Assembly (NCBI GenBank): GCA_933228675.1
Contig: OW121742.1
Location: 33,832,718 to 33,896,717 of the forward strand
Length of the DNA: 64,000 nucleotides
Direction: 5' to 3'
Origin: Stomorhina lunata
Lineage: Eukaryota > Arthropoda > Insecta > Diptera > Rhiniidae
Under the pieces are notes generated by a model. The model had not been told where the DNA came from. It saw only the letters and a program-made list of their open reading frames with translations, and made no database searches. Shown here one piece after another: positions 11,241 through 23,610 of the stretch (position 1 is the first letter of the stretch; each line of letters starts with the position of its first letter). The position numbers were made by a program, and so were the translations under genes.

Positions 11241-12840
11241 TCTAGAGGAAAGACTTTTCTATAAATATTATATTTTAGAGTTTTTCGGTTGAGGTATTTG
11301 CAATATAACTAGAAGAGGAAATTCTGGACGTTTTCAAAATTTATTTGCGCTTGTTCCTTTTTTAAAAATTATTTAATAATTTCAATTTTAAAACCCTTTT
11401 TTTTCAACAAATATTTTTATATGTAATTAAATTACGAATCACTGTTTTGGAAAAATGTTGAATGAATGTAATGCAAATAGTACATAAATATTTGTAAATA
11501 GAAAAATTAATTAAAATATCTAAACATAATAATTGTTAAACAAATGCATGTCTTTGAATATTAAATTTTAAATTGTTTTAACTTGAACAAATAAAAGCTT
11601 CAGATTTCTATATCGAAATGTGAGTATTTAATAATAATTAAGCAGATATTTTGCATTTAAAAGATATTCATACATTTTATGCATTCATTCGTTCATTTAT
11701 TCATTCATTCAAACGTTTGTTACTTAGTGTTGCTTTTGTTGTTGTTGTTGTAACAACATGTCTTTAACAATTTAAAATATTAGATACATATTCATACATT
11801 CATATTTATACTGACAGATAAACCCATACAAACACACACACACATTCATAGATTTAAAAACATTCATTGAAACAGAAATTCAAAATACAGCAATTATTTA
11901 TAAATGTAACAATTTAATTTTTGATTGGATTTATTGCTATTCTGTCTGTCCATCTTAAATGTCCGTCTGTCTATCTATTAATGTCCATATCTTTGTTTGT
12001 GTGTATGTTTGTTACATGCTTTTGTATTTGTTTTTAAAAAGTAAATGAATGAATGCATAAATGAATGACTGGATATTATGTATCATGTCAGTTTTACATC
12101 CATTTGTTTAATTGCTTTATGTATTTTGAAAATGTACTCTATATATGAATTAAACAATTTATGAAACTTTACAAGTGCTTTGCAATTGCTCTTAACAAAT
12201 CTTATATATGTGATATTTAAAATCCAAATCATTACTAAAAGTTTTATTAAAATATTAAAGTGACTGTCTGGGAGTTTTGGCTTCATATTTCCCAAAAATA
12301 TTTACATCTTTATCTCTTCTAAAACTCCTAAAATTGTCTCTTTCAAAGTCATCATTGCCCATTACAAACTTCATTTTACTGCTGATCTTTTGTATTAAGC
12401 AATAAAATAGTTTATATATTTTTTGAAAATTTATTGCCATTTTTCTGCAACATGTTAATTTAGCCATAAATTTATAACATTTGTTCATGTTTCATATATA
12501 AAGTACTCATAGATCCATATTGAGTTGTATTAAAATTTACACATACTGACATAAACATGCTCCCACATACATACATAACTCTTTAACATATGTATGTGTG
12601 TGTGTGACATATTTCTAAAGTATTTTCAATTTTTCCTACATATGCCAGCGAAAAAAGGTTTGCATTAAACATTTAAGCATTTCAATTTGGTTAAGACATA
12701 GTGAAATGGCTTTTGTGGAATTTATTACTTTAAAAAGCCATTAGATAACTTTAGAATTGCACTTAAAGCTCAAAATGGATTCATTTGAACGTTGCAAAAT
12801 TATATGGATTGGAATTTAACATCAATCTTTAATTTAAAAC
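11241..12840. other. Unique intron segment
   Basis: AT-rich sequence with short simple repeats (a TGTTGT run near 11735, a CA run near 11830, TCTGTC/TCTATC near 11940-11980). Minus-strand open frames at 12083-12488 show no domain and are not supported as genes. Confidence 0.6.
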
Positions 12841-13860
12841 TTTATTATAGAAAACCCTTCCCACCTTCAACTTTTCAATAGAAAATACCTTCCCATCTTC
12901 AACTTTTCTATTGAAAACTCTCCTACCTTCAACTCTTCTATATAAAACTCTTCCCATCTTCAACTTTTCTATAGAAAATTCTTCCCATCTTCAACTATTC
13001 CCTCTTTCAACTTTTCTATAAAAAAAATCTTCCCACTTCAAATTTTCTATACAAATGTCTATTCATCTTCAACTTTTCTATAGAAAACTCTTCCCATCTT
13101 CAACTTTTCTATAGAAAACTCTTTCTTCCTTCAACTTTTCTATAGAAAACTCTTCCCACCTTCAACTTTTCTATAGAAAATTCTTCCCATCTTCAACTTT
13201 TCAATAGAAAACTCTTCCCACATTCAAACTTTCTATAAAAAAGTCTTCCCACTTCAAATTTGTATGGAAAAGTCTTTCCATTTTCAACTTTTCTATGCAA
13301 AAGTCTATTCATCTTCAACTTTTCTATAGAAAAATCTTTTAATCTTTAACTTTTCTAAAGAAAGGTCGTCCCATCTTTTACTTTTATATAGAAAAGTCTT
13401 TTCATCTTCAACTTTTCTATAGAAAAGTCTTTTCATCTTCAACTTTTCTATAGAAAAGTCTTCCCATCTTCAACTTTTCTATAGAAAAGTCTTCCTATCT
13501 TCAATTTTTCTATAGAAAACTCTTCCCACCATCAACTTTTCTATCAAAAACTCTTCCCTCCATCAATTTTTCTCAAGAAAACACTTACCACTTTCAATTT
13601 TTGTATAGAGAACTCTTCCAACCGTCAACTTTTCTATAGGAAACCCTTCCCACCTTCAACTTTTCTATTGAAAACTCTTACCACCTAAAATTTTTTTTAT
13701 AGAAAACTCTTCACAACTTCAACTTTTCTATAGAAAGCTCTTCCTACATTCAACTTTCCCAACTTTAACCTTTCTTTAGAAAACTCTTCCCATGTTCAAC
13801 TATTCTATAGAAAACTCTTCTATAGAATAGTCAACTTTTCTATAGAAAACTCTTCCCACC
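12841..13860 (-). repeat. 31-bp array, family A, reverse orientation (diverged)
   Basis: About 33 units of TTTTCTATAGAAAA with spacer CTCTTCCCATCTTCAAC and variants, including a sub-block using GTCTTCCCATCTTCAAC at 13380-13500. It is more diverged than the copy at 6141-7410. Confidence 0.9.
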
Positions 13861-14890
13861 TTAAAATTTTTCGAAAAATTTTCTCTAAATAGTCCATTTT
13901 CAAAAAATTTCCTATGAATAGTCAATTTTTTAAAAATTTCCTATAAATAGTCAATTTTTTAAAAATTTCCTATAAATAGTAAATTTTTTAAAAATTTCCT
14001 ATAAATAGTAATTTTTTTAAAAATTTCCTATAAATAGTCAATTTTTTAAAAATTTCCTATAAATAGTCAATTTTTCAAAAATTTCCTATAAATAGTCAAT
14101 TTTTCAAAAATTTTCAATATATAGTAAATTTTCGTAAAATTTTCAATAATTGTAAATTTTTGAAAAATTTCCTATAAATAGTCAATTTTCGAAAAATTTC
14201 CTATAAATAGTCAATTTTCTAAAAATTTCCTATAAATAGTCAATTTTCGCAAAATTTCCTTTAAATAGTCAATTTTAGAAAAATTTCCTATATAGTCAAT
14301 TTTCGAAAAATTTTCCTATAAATAGTCAATTTGCGAAAAAATTTCCTATAAATAGTCAATTTTCGAAAAATTTCCTAAAAATAGTCAATTTTCGAAAAAT
14401 TTTCAATAATTGTAAATTTTTTAAAAATTTCCTATAAATAGTCAATTTTTTAAAAATTTCCTATAAATAGTAAATTTTTTAAAAATTTCCTATAAATAGT
14501 AATTTTTTTAAAAATTTCCTATAAATAGTCAATTTTTTAAAAATTTCCTATAAATAGTCAATTTTTCAAAAATTTCCTATAAATAGTCAATTTTTCAAAA
14601 ATTTTCAATATATAGTAAATTTTCGTAAAATTTCCTATAAATAGTAAATCTTTAAAAAATTTCCTATAAATAGTCAATTTTTGAAAAATTTCCTATAAAT
14701 AGACAATTTTTGAAAAATTTCCTATTAATAGCCAATTTTCGAAAAATTTCCTATGAATAGTCAATTTTCGAAAAATTTCCTTTAAATAATCAATTTTCGA
14801 AAAATTTCCTATAAATAGTCAATTTTCGAAAAATTTTCTATAAATAGTAAATTTTCGAAAAATTTCCTATAAGTAGTTAATTTTCAAAAG
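13861..14890 (+). repeat. 29-bp array with internal higher-order duplication
   Basis: About 35 units of the 29-bp family. A run of several variant units (marker at 14008) recurs with the same order of variants 491 bp later (marker at 14499). Another block near 14286-14400 matches 10571-10683 in the other 29-bp array of this intron. Confidence 0.92.
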
Positions 14891-15789
14891 TAGTATATTC
14901 TTCAAATTCTTCCTACAAATATTTAATTTTTCATAATTAAACTTTCGAATAGAACATTTTTAGAATATTTTGCTTTAAAATTAATTTAAAATAAAAGCAT
15001 TAGAGTTAAGCATTTACTAAAATATTACAATTTAGAGAAATTGTTGCAAAAAGAAAAAATAATTAAAATAATAACTTTTCTATTTATGATACAGAATGAA
15101 ACATTAAACTAATGCAAACATAAATTTATATATTTTTTTCTTTCTGTTCTTCTATTTTATAAATGCCAACAACTGTTTCAAATAACAACCGCTTTACCAA
15201 CAACGAACAAATATTCTAACGTTGATTTTCATTAAAAACAAAACCAAAAACAAAAAATCATTTAAAACAACAAACTACTCATTTGAAAACATGCGGGGGA
15301 TTCAACGTTTATATGAATTGGACTCGAAAAAAAAAACTGAAATCATACAAACAAACAATAAATTTCTGGTCATATGAACACATATGGTGTTCATTATAAA
15401 CGATGTTAACACAAACATACGCATTTTCACACACTAACACTGACTCATACATACAATTTCAAATACTCTTGTTTGTTTGTGAATGTTGAACTCACATTTA
15501 AACCTACAATAACAAACGGAAATGCAAATCTAAAACGGAAATTGAAAATACACCAAATACTATTAACAAAAACAACAACAACTTCAACAAAAATAAAAAC
15601 TTAACATACACACACATTCACACATACATTTAAACAAACAATTACAAATAAAACTTCCTATTAAATGCGAATGTGTGTAATTGGATTTTCTTTTTTTTTT
15701 TGTTTTCATTCCTGATAACATGAAACCCGCAATACCAACAACATCAACAACTACGACTACTACTAAAACAACAATAATTGCTTTAACAG
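14891..15789 (+). other. Unique intron 3' end
   Basis: AT-rich sequence becoming rich in CA and AAC simple repeats from 15150. It ends at the acceptor TTTAACAG (15782-15789). A second AG at 15804-15805 would leave the previous exon out of frame, so 15790 is the chosen exon start. Confidence 0.7.
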
Positions 15790-16655
15790 ATACGCTTATC
15801 TGCAGATAAATTAAGTTTCGACTTGGTACCCGACATCCTAAACAATGTCACCCTCTCTACGGTGGTCAAAATAAATCGTGCCACCTCCTGGCATTCCGTT
15901 GAACTGGACTACAAGGAGGGAGAAATTAAATTTAGCGTAGATTATCAACATCATCGCAGCCAAATGTATGGTCTAACATTCAATATTGGCGACAAATTGA
16001 TTATTGGCAGCAGCCTAAAGTCAGCCGCATCTGGTCTCGTTGGCTGTATACGCGACATCGAAATCAATGGCCATCTCATCGAACCCCGGCATGTTGTGAA
16101 AACAGAGCGTGTTGTGGGTGAAGTGGCTTTGGATAATTGCCAATATATAGATCCATGCAAGCGTCCCAATACCTGTGAACATGATGGCAAATGTTTTGTC
16201 AAAGATGACCGTGTCACCTGCGACTGCAAACATACCGGGTATATAGGCAAGAATTGTCATTTTACCAAATACCGCAAAACTTGTGAGGAATTGGCTTTGC
16301 TAGGCTATACCAAGTCAGATGTCTACTTGATTGATATTGATGGTAATGGTGTCTTTCCGCCGGCTCATGTTAAGTGTGATTTTCAAAGTTTGGAAAATGC
16401 CACCAAAACCATCGTGGAACATAATCTACCCAGTCAGGTGGATGTACGCTCTACACATGATTCAGATTTTAGCTTTACCATCAGGTATCGTGAATTTTCA
16501 CCGGAAATGTTGCAGGAGTTGATATCGCATTCATTGTATTGTACTCAGTATATAAAGTATGATTGTTATAAGGCTCAGCTGGAGTTGCATTCGGCTACAT
16601 GGTTTACCTCGTCTTCGAAAAATTATACAGTGGACTTTTTGGGCAATGTTAAGAG
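15790..16655 (+). CDS. axo: axotactin/neurexin-IV-like exon 3: laminin-G 2, EGF 1, fibrinogen-like module
   Basis: Largest exon here (866 nt), phase 0 in and phase 2 out (AAG AG|GTGAGT). It completes laminin-G 2: IRLSADKLSFDLVPD, SWHSVELDYKEGEIKFSVD and GLVGCIRDIEINGHLIEP, closed by Cys in LDNCQYI. An EGF-like domain with six cysteines follows (DPCKRPNTCEHDGKC, then VTCDCKHTGYIGKNC). Next comes the fibrinogen-C-like module typical of Caspr proteins: CEELALLGYTKSDVYLIDID, NGVFPPAHVKCDF and SLYCTQYIKYDCYKAQLELH. Sequons NVT, NAT and NYT fit secretion. This order is diagnostic of the Caspr/neurexin-IV/axotactin family. The start at 15790 keeps the GFWE|IRLSAD frame. The base composition is much richer in GC than the introns. 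The ortholog name axo is probable, not proven. Confidence 0.9.
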
Positions 16656-16985
16656 GTGAGTAAGTAGATAGTTATATTTTTTGCTGTATTAACAAAGGAT
16701 GTTATGAGGAAATTATTTCTTGTTATTAAACATAAACTGATAATGAATGTAGACGAATTTCCCAAGCTAAGCAAACAAATTCATTTTTCCATAAAATTCT
16801 TGTATATTTGGTCTTTAACTGTTAGAGTATCACACACTAAAAACGTCACAGAGTATTACACACTAAAAAAGTGGAACTATCATGCATATGATTATTATGA
16901 GATTATTCATGTCCAATAACACGCACAGATAGAAAATAGAAATATAATAAAAGTTTTTTTTTAATTTTCTTTATTGAAACACTTT
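16656..16985. other. Unique 5' end of the 19-kb intron
   Basis: Follows donor GTGAGT. AT-rich, with no recognised feature. An open frame at 16704-16919 has no domain and is not supported. Confidence 0.6.
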
Positions 16986-18715
16986 GATTTTTCCCATCGA
17001 TTTTTCCTATAGAAATTTTTTCATTAAAAATTTCCTATAGAAATGTTTTCATCAAAACATTTCTATATAATTTTTTTTTATCTAAATTTTCTATAGAAAT
17101 TTTTTCATCAAAAATTTCCTATAGAAATTTTTTCATCAAAAATTTCCTATAGAAATTTTTTCATCAAAAATTTCCTATAGAAATTTTTTCATCAAAAATT
17201 TCCTATAGAAATTTTTTCATCAAAAATTTCCTATAGAAATTTTTTCATCAAAAATTTCCTATAGAAATTTTTTCATCAAAAATTTCCTATAGAAATTTTT
17301 TCATCAAAAATTTCCTATAGAAATTTTTTCATCAAAAATTTCCTATAGAAATTTTTTCATCAAAAATTTCCTATAGAAATTTTTTCATCAAAAATTTCCT
17401 ATAGAAATTTTTTCATCAAAAATTTCCTATAGAAATTTTTTCATCAAAAATTTCCTATAGAAATTTTTTCATCAAAAATTTCCTATAGAAATTTTTTCAT
17501 CAAAAATTTCCTATAGAAATTTTTTCATCAAAAATTTCCTATAGAAATTTTTTCATCAAAAATTTCCTATAGAAATTTTTTCATCAAAAATTTCCTATAG
17601 AAATTTTTTCATCAAAAATTTCCTATAGAAATTTTTTCATCAAAAATTTCCTATAGAAATTTTTTCATCAAAAATTTCCTATAGAAATTTTTTCATCAAA
17701 AATTTCCTATAGAAATTTTTTCATCAAAAATTTCCTATAGAAATTTTTTCATCAAAAATTTCCTATAGAAATTTTTTCATCAAAAATTTCCTATAGAAAT
17801 TTTTTCATCAAAAATTTCCTATAGAAATTTTTTCATCAAAAATTTCCTATAGAAATTTTTTCATCAAAAATTTCCTATAGAAATTTTGACATAAAAAATT
17901 TCCTATAGAAATTTTGACATAAAAAATTTCCTGTAGAAATTTTTTCATCAAAAATTTCATACAGAAATTTCTTTATAAAAAATTTCCTATAGAAATTTTA
18001 AAATCAAAAATTTCCTAAAAATAAATTTCATCAAAAATTTCCTAAAGAAATTATTTCATCAAAAATTTCCTAAAGAAATTTTTTCATTAAAAATTTCCTA
18101 AAGAAATTTTTTCATCAAAAATTTCCAAAAAAAAAATTTTCCATCAAAAATTTCCTAAAGAAATTTTTTCATCAAAAATTTCCTTTAGAAATTTTTTCAT
18201 CGAAAATTTTTTATAGAAAGTTTTTCATAAAAAATTTTCTATAGAAATTTTTTCATCAACAACATCCTATAGAAATTTTTTCATCCAAATTTTCCCAAAG
18301 AAATTTTTTCAACAAAAATTTTCTATAGAAAGTTATTCATCAAAAATTTCCCATGGAAATTTTTTCATTAAAAATTTCTTATAAAAATTTGCCCATCAAA
18401 AATTTCCTATCGAAATTTTTTTATCAAAAATTTCTTATATACATTTTTTCATCAAAAATTTCTTTTAATAATATTTTCATAAAAAATTTCCTATAGAAAT
18501 TTTTTCATCAAAAATTTCTAAAAAAAAATTTTCATTAAAAATTTACTATAGATCAAATAATTCCTCTAAAAATTTTTTCATCAAAAATTTCTTATAGAAA
18601 TTTTTTCATTAAAAACTTCCTATAGAAATTTTTGGTCAAAAACTTCCTATAGAAATATTTTGATCAAAACTTTCCTTTAGAAATTTTTTTGATCAAAAAT
18701 TTTTCTAAAAAGATT
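16986..18715 (+). repeat. 28-bp array, forward orientation
   Basis: About 62 units of 28 bp: AAATTTCCTATAGAAATTT plus TTTCATCAA. From about 17095 to 17885 some 28 consecutive units are identical by eye, while the 3' part (17890-18715) is diverged. The reverse complement of this unit forms the array at 19621-23610. Confidence 0.96.
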
Positions 18716-19620
18716 TATCTTAAAAAAATCTAAGAAAAAACCTTAATTAATTGCCTTTAAATCACTCACAGTCATAAATTTAAATCAATTACATTATTTT
18801 AAGTTTTATTCATTTTATACATCTGTACTTTTTGTTAATGATGTTTCTTTATTTCAAACTCAATACATTTGAATTGCGTAATAACTAAAACACTTAAACA
18901 TTCACGCATATATACACATTTACAATATGTATGAATACACAAATACGTAGAAAAAAAGTTTTTAGAGAAACATTTTATTTTTTGAAATGTTGATGTACGT
19001 TACACACCACTAGAGCATAAACAACAAAGATACAAACAATATGAACATAAATTTTGGATTGGACCAACAAACATTCAAACAAAATAGTAACATAGATCCT
19101 ATTCGAGTACATGAAGGAACAAGTATTTTAGAAATATTTTAGAAAAAAATGGAAATAAAATAAAACCTCTCAAAATAAAGAACCAGAAACTTATTTACCC
19201 AAAGAAAACAATAGTTTTTTTATATAACTTAGGGTTTTTTCTGTCCATCCTTGCTTAATTTTACAAAATAGACTTTATAAAATTTCGTAGTATCATTAAT
19301 CTTCTGAAATGGAGCATAACAACAACAAAAACAAAAAAACTGAAACCCAACATATTGCACAAATAGGAAGAAAAAACAGTCAAGTTAAAGACTTTTTCAA
19401 TCATTGTCTTATTTCTTCTACTCCTTCCCAGATTAGTTTACTCTTTATTCAGTCACTTGGTTTTCCTTTTCTTAGTTTTCGAAATTTAAAAACTGGTCAG
19501 GTCAGGATGTCCTTCGGGTGGATGACATAACCAAATATCACAAGAGATGTGGTCAAATGCATAGTAAATACCAAAGTTTTGGTAAATTCTTAGAAAAATG
19601 CAGAAGCGGAGCAAATAAAT
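18716..19620. other. Unique spacer between inverted 28-bp arrays
   Basis: Non-repetitive AT-rich DNA of about 0.9 kb that would form the loop of a giant hairpin between the two arrays. An open frame at 19309-19530 has no recognisable domain and is not supported. Confidence 0.6.
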
Positions 19621-22600
19621 TTATAAAAAAGAAATTAAACAAAAATTTTTTAAAAAAAATTTTTGATAAAAAACTTCTATAGGACATTTTTGATGAAAAA
19701 ATTTCTATAGCAAAATTTTTTTGAAAAATTTCTTAGGAAGTTTTTTGATGAAAAAATTTCTTTAGGAAAAGTTGAAAAAGTTTCTTAAGAAAATTTAAAA
19801 GAAAAATTTATAGAAAAATTTTGACTAAAAAATCACTATAGGAAACTTTGATGAAAAAATTTCTAAAGAAATTTTTTTATGAAAAAATTTCTATAGGAGA
19901 TTTTTTATAAAAAAAAAATTCTATCGGAAATTTTTAATATAAAAATTCTATTGGAAATTTTTGATAAACAAATTTCTTTAGAAAATTTACCATGAAAAAA
20001 TTTCTTTAGGAAATTTTTTATGAAAAAATTTCTATAGGAAATTTTTGATGAAAAAATTTCCATACGAAATTTTAAATACAAAAATTTCTATAGAAAATTT
20101 TTGATGAAAAAATTTCTATAGGAAATTGTAGATGAAAAAAATTTTTGATAAAAAATTTCTATAGGAAATTTTTGATGAAAAAATTTTTATAAGAAATTTT
20201 TGATGAAAAAATTTCTATAGGAAATTTTTGATGAAAAAATTTCTATAGGAAATTTTTGATGAAAAAATTTCTATAGGAAATTTTTGATGAAAAAATTTCA
20301 ATAGGAAATTTTTGATGAAAAAATTTCAATAGGAAATTTTTGATGAAAAAATTTCTATAGAAAATTTTTGATGAAAAAATTTCTATAGAAAATTTTTGAT
20401 GAAAAAATTTCTACAGGAAATTTTTGATGAAAAAATTTCTATAGGAAATTTTTGATAAAAAAATTTCTACCGGAAACTATTGATCAAAAAATTTCTATAG
20501 GAAATTTTTCTATAGAAAATTTTTGATGAAAAAATTTCTATAGGAAATTTTTGATGAAAAAATTTCTATAGGAAATTTTTGATGAAAAAATTGCTATAGG
20601 AAATTTTTGATGAAAAAATTTCTATAGGAAATTTTTGATGAAAAAACTTCTATTGGAAATTTTTGATGAAAAAATTTCTATAGAAAATTTTTGATGAAAA
20701 AATTTCTATAGAAAATTTTTGATGAAAAAATATTTATAGGAAATTTTTGATGAGAAAATTTTTGATGAGAAAATTTTTGATGAAAAAATTTCCATACGAA
20801 ATTTTAAATGCAAAAATTTCTATAGAAAATTTTTGATGAAAAAATTCCTATAGGAAATTTTTGATGAAAAAATTTCTATAGGAAATTTTGGATAAAAAAA
20901 TTTCTACCGGAAACTATTGATCAAAAAATTTCTATAGGAAATTTTTGATGAAAATACTTCTATTGGAAATTTTTGATGAAAAAATTTCTATAGAAAATTT
21001 TTGATGAAAAAATATCTATAGGAAATTTTTGATGAAAAAATTGCTATAGGAAATTTTTGATGAAAAAATTTCTATAGGAAATTTTTGATGAAAAAATTTC
21101 TATAGGAAATTTTTGATGAAAAAATTTCTATAGGAAATTTTTGATGAAAAAATTTCTATAGGAAATTTTTGATGAAAAAATTTCTTCAGGAAATTTTTGA
21201 TGAAAAAATTGTTATAGGAAATTTTTGGTGAAAAAATTGTTATAGGAAATTTTTGATGAAAAAATTTCTATAGGAAATTTTTGATGAAAAAATTTCTATA
21301 GGAAATTTTTGATGAAAAAATTTCTATAGGAAATTTTTGATGAAAAAATTTCTATAGGAAATTTTTGATGAAAAAATTTCTATAGGAAATTTTTGATGAA
21401 AAAATTTCTATAGGAAATTTTTGATGAAAAAATTTCTATAGGAAATTTTTGATGAAAAAATTTCTATCGGAAATTTTTGATGAAAAAATTTCTATAGGAA
21501 ATTTTTGATGAAAAAATTTCGATAGGAAATTTTTGATGAAAAAATTTCTATAGGAAAATTTTGACAAACAATTGTCTAAGGAAACTATTAATGCAAAAAT
21601 TCTAAGGAAATTTTCGATGAAAAAATTTCTATCGAAAACTATTTATCAAAAAATTTCTATAGAAATTTTTTGATGAAAAAATTTCTATAGAAAATTTTTG
21701 ATGAAAAAATTTCTATAGGAAATTTTTGATAAAAAAATTTCTACCGGAAACTATTAATCAAAAAATTTCTATAGGAAATTTTTGGTGAAAAAATTTTTAT
21801 AGGATATTTTTGATGAAAAAATTTTTATAGGAAATTTTTGATGAAAAAATTTCTATAGGAAATTTTTGATGAAAAAATTTCTATAGGAAATTTTTGATGA
21901 AAAAATTTCTATAGGAAATTTTTGATGAAAAAATTTCTATTGGAAATTTTTGATGAAAAAATATTTATAGGAAATTTTTGATGAGAAAATTTCTATAGGA
22001 AATTTTTGATGAAAAAATTGCTATAGGAAATTTTTGATGAAAAAATTTCTATAGGAAATTTTTGATGAAAAAATTTCTATAGGAAATTTTTGATGAAAAA
22101 ATTTCTATAGGAAATTTTTGATGAAAAAATTTCAATAGGAAATTTTTGATGAAAAAATTTCTGTAGAAAATTTTTGATGAAAAAATTTCTATAGAAAATT
22201 TTTGATGAAAAAATTTCTATAGGAAATTTTTGATGAAAAAATTTCTATAGGAAATTTTTGATAAAAAAATTTCTACCGGAAACTATTGATCAAAAAATTT
22301 CTATGGGAAATTTTTGATGAAAAAATTTCTATAGAAAATTTTTGATGAAAAAATTTCTATAGGAAATTTTTGATGAAAAAATTTCTATAGGAAATTTTTG
22401 ATGAAAAAATTGCTATAGGAAATTTTTGATGAAAAAATTTCTATAGGAAATTTTTGATGACAAAAAATTTCTATAGGAAATTTTTGATTAAAAAACTTCT
22501 ATTAGAAATTTTTGATGAAAAAATTTCTATAGAAAATTTTTGAGAAAAAATTTCTATAGAAAATTTTTGATGAAAAAATATTTATAGGAAATTTTTGATG

Positions 22601-23610
22601 AGAAAATTTCTATAGGAAATTTTTGATGAAAAAATTTCTATAGGAAATTTTTGATGAAAAAATTTCTATAGGAAATTTTTGATGAAAAAATTTCTACAGG
22701 AAATTTTTGATGAAAAAATTGTTATAGGAAATTTTTGATGAAAAAATTGTTATAGGAAATTTTTGATGAAAAAATTTTTATAGGAAATTTTTGATGAAAA
22801 AATTTCTATAGGAAATTTTTGATGAAAAAATTTCTATAGGAAATTTTTGATGAAAAAATTTCTATAGGAAATTTTTGATGAAAAAATTTCTATAGGAAAT
22901 TTTTGATGAAAAAATTTCTATAGGAAATTTTTGATGAAAAAATTTCTATAGGAAATTTTTGATGAAAAAATTTCTACAGGAAATTTTTGATGAAAAAATT
23001 TCTATGCGAAATGTTTAATGAAAAAATTTCTCAAAGAAATTTTTGATTCTATGAGAAATTTTTGATGACAAAATTTTTATAGAAAACTTTTGATGAAAAA
23101 ATTTTTTAGGAAATTTTTGATGAAAAAATTTCTATAGGGGACATTAGATGAAAAAAATATTGTAGGAAAGTTTTAAGCAAAAAATTTCTAAAAAAATATT
23201 TTGGATAAAAAAATTTCTATAGAAAATTGTTGATGAAAATTTTAATAAAAAAATTTCTAGAGGAAATTTTTGATGAAAAAATTTCTATAAAAAATATTTT
23301 ATGAATTAATATCTATTGGAAATTTTTAATGAAAAAATTTCTATGGGAAATTTTTGATGAAAAAATTTCTATAAGAATTTTTTGATGAAAAAATTTCTAT
23401 AAGAAATTTTTGATAAAAAAATTTTTATGGAAATTTTTGATGAAAAATTTCTATAGGAAATTTTTTGTAAAAAAATGTCTATTTATACAAAGTTTTTGAT
23501 CACAAAAAATGTCTATAGAAAATTTTTGATGAAAAAAATATCTGTAGGAAATTTTTGATGAAGAAACTCCTATAGGAAATTTTTGATAAAAAAAATTCTA
23601 CAGAAAATTT
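19621..23610 (-). repeat. 28-bp array, reverse orientation (largest 28-mer array)
   Basis: About 140 units of 28 bp: TTGATGAAAAAATTTC plus TATAGGAAATTT, the exact reverse complement of the unit at 16986-18715. Edges are degenerate; the centre is homogeneous. A variant pair marked by CTACCGG followed by ACTATTGATC (ACTATTAATC in one copy) recurs at 20468, 20904, 21741 and 22273, showing block duplication. Confidence 0.96.

Noticed and set aside
15806..15808. Alternative acceptor TGCAG for exon 3
   Set aside because: Starting the exon at 15806 would need a phase-1 donor upstream, but exon 2 ends in phase 0. The upstream CAG at 15787-15789 keeps frame and gives a good laminin-G strand.
15951..16260. 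Minus-strand open frames across exon 3
   Set aside because: Antisense shadows of the strongly supported laminin-G/EGF coding exon.
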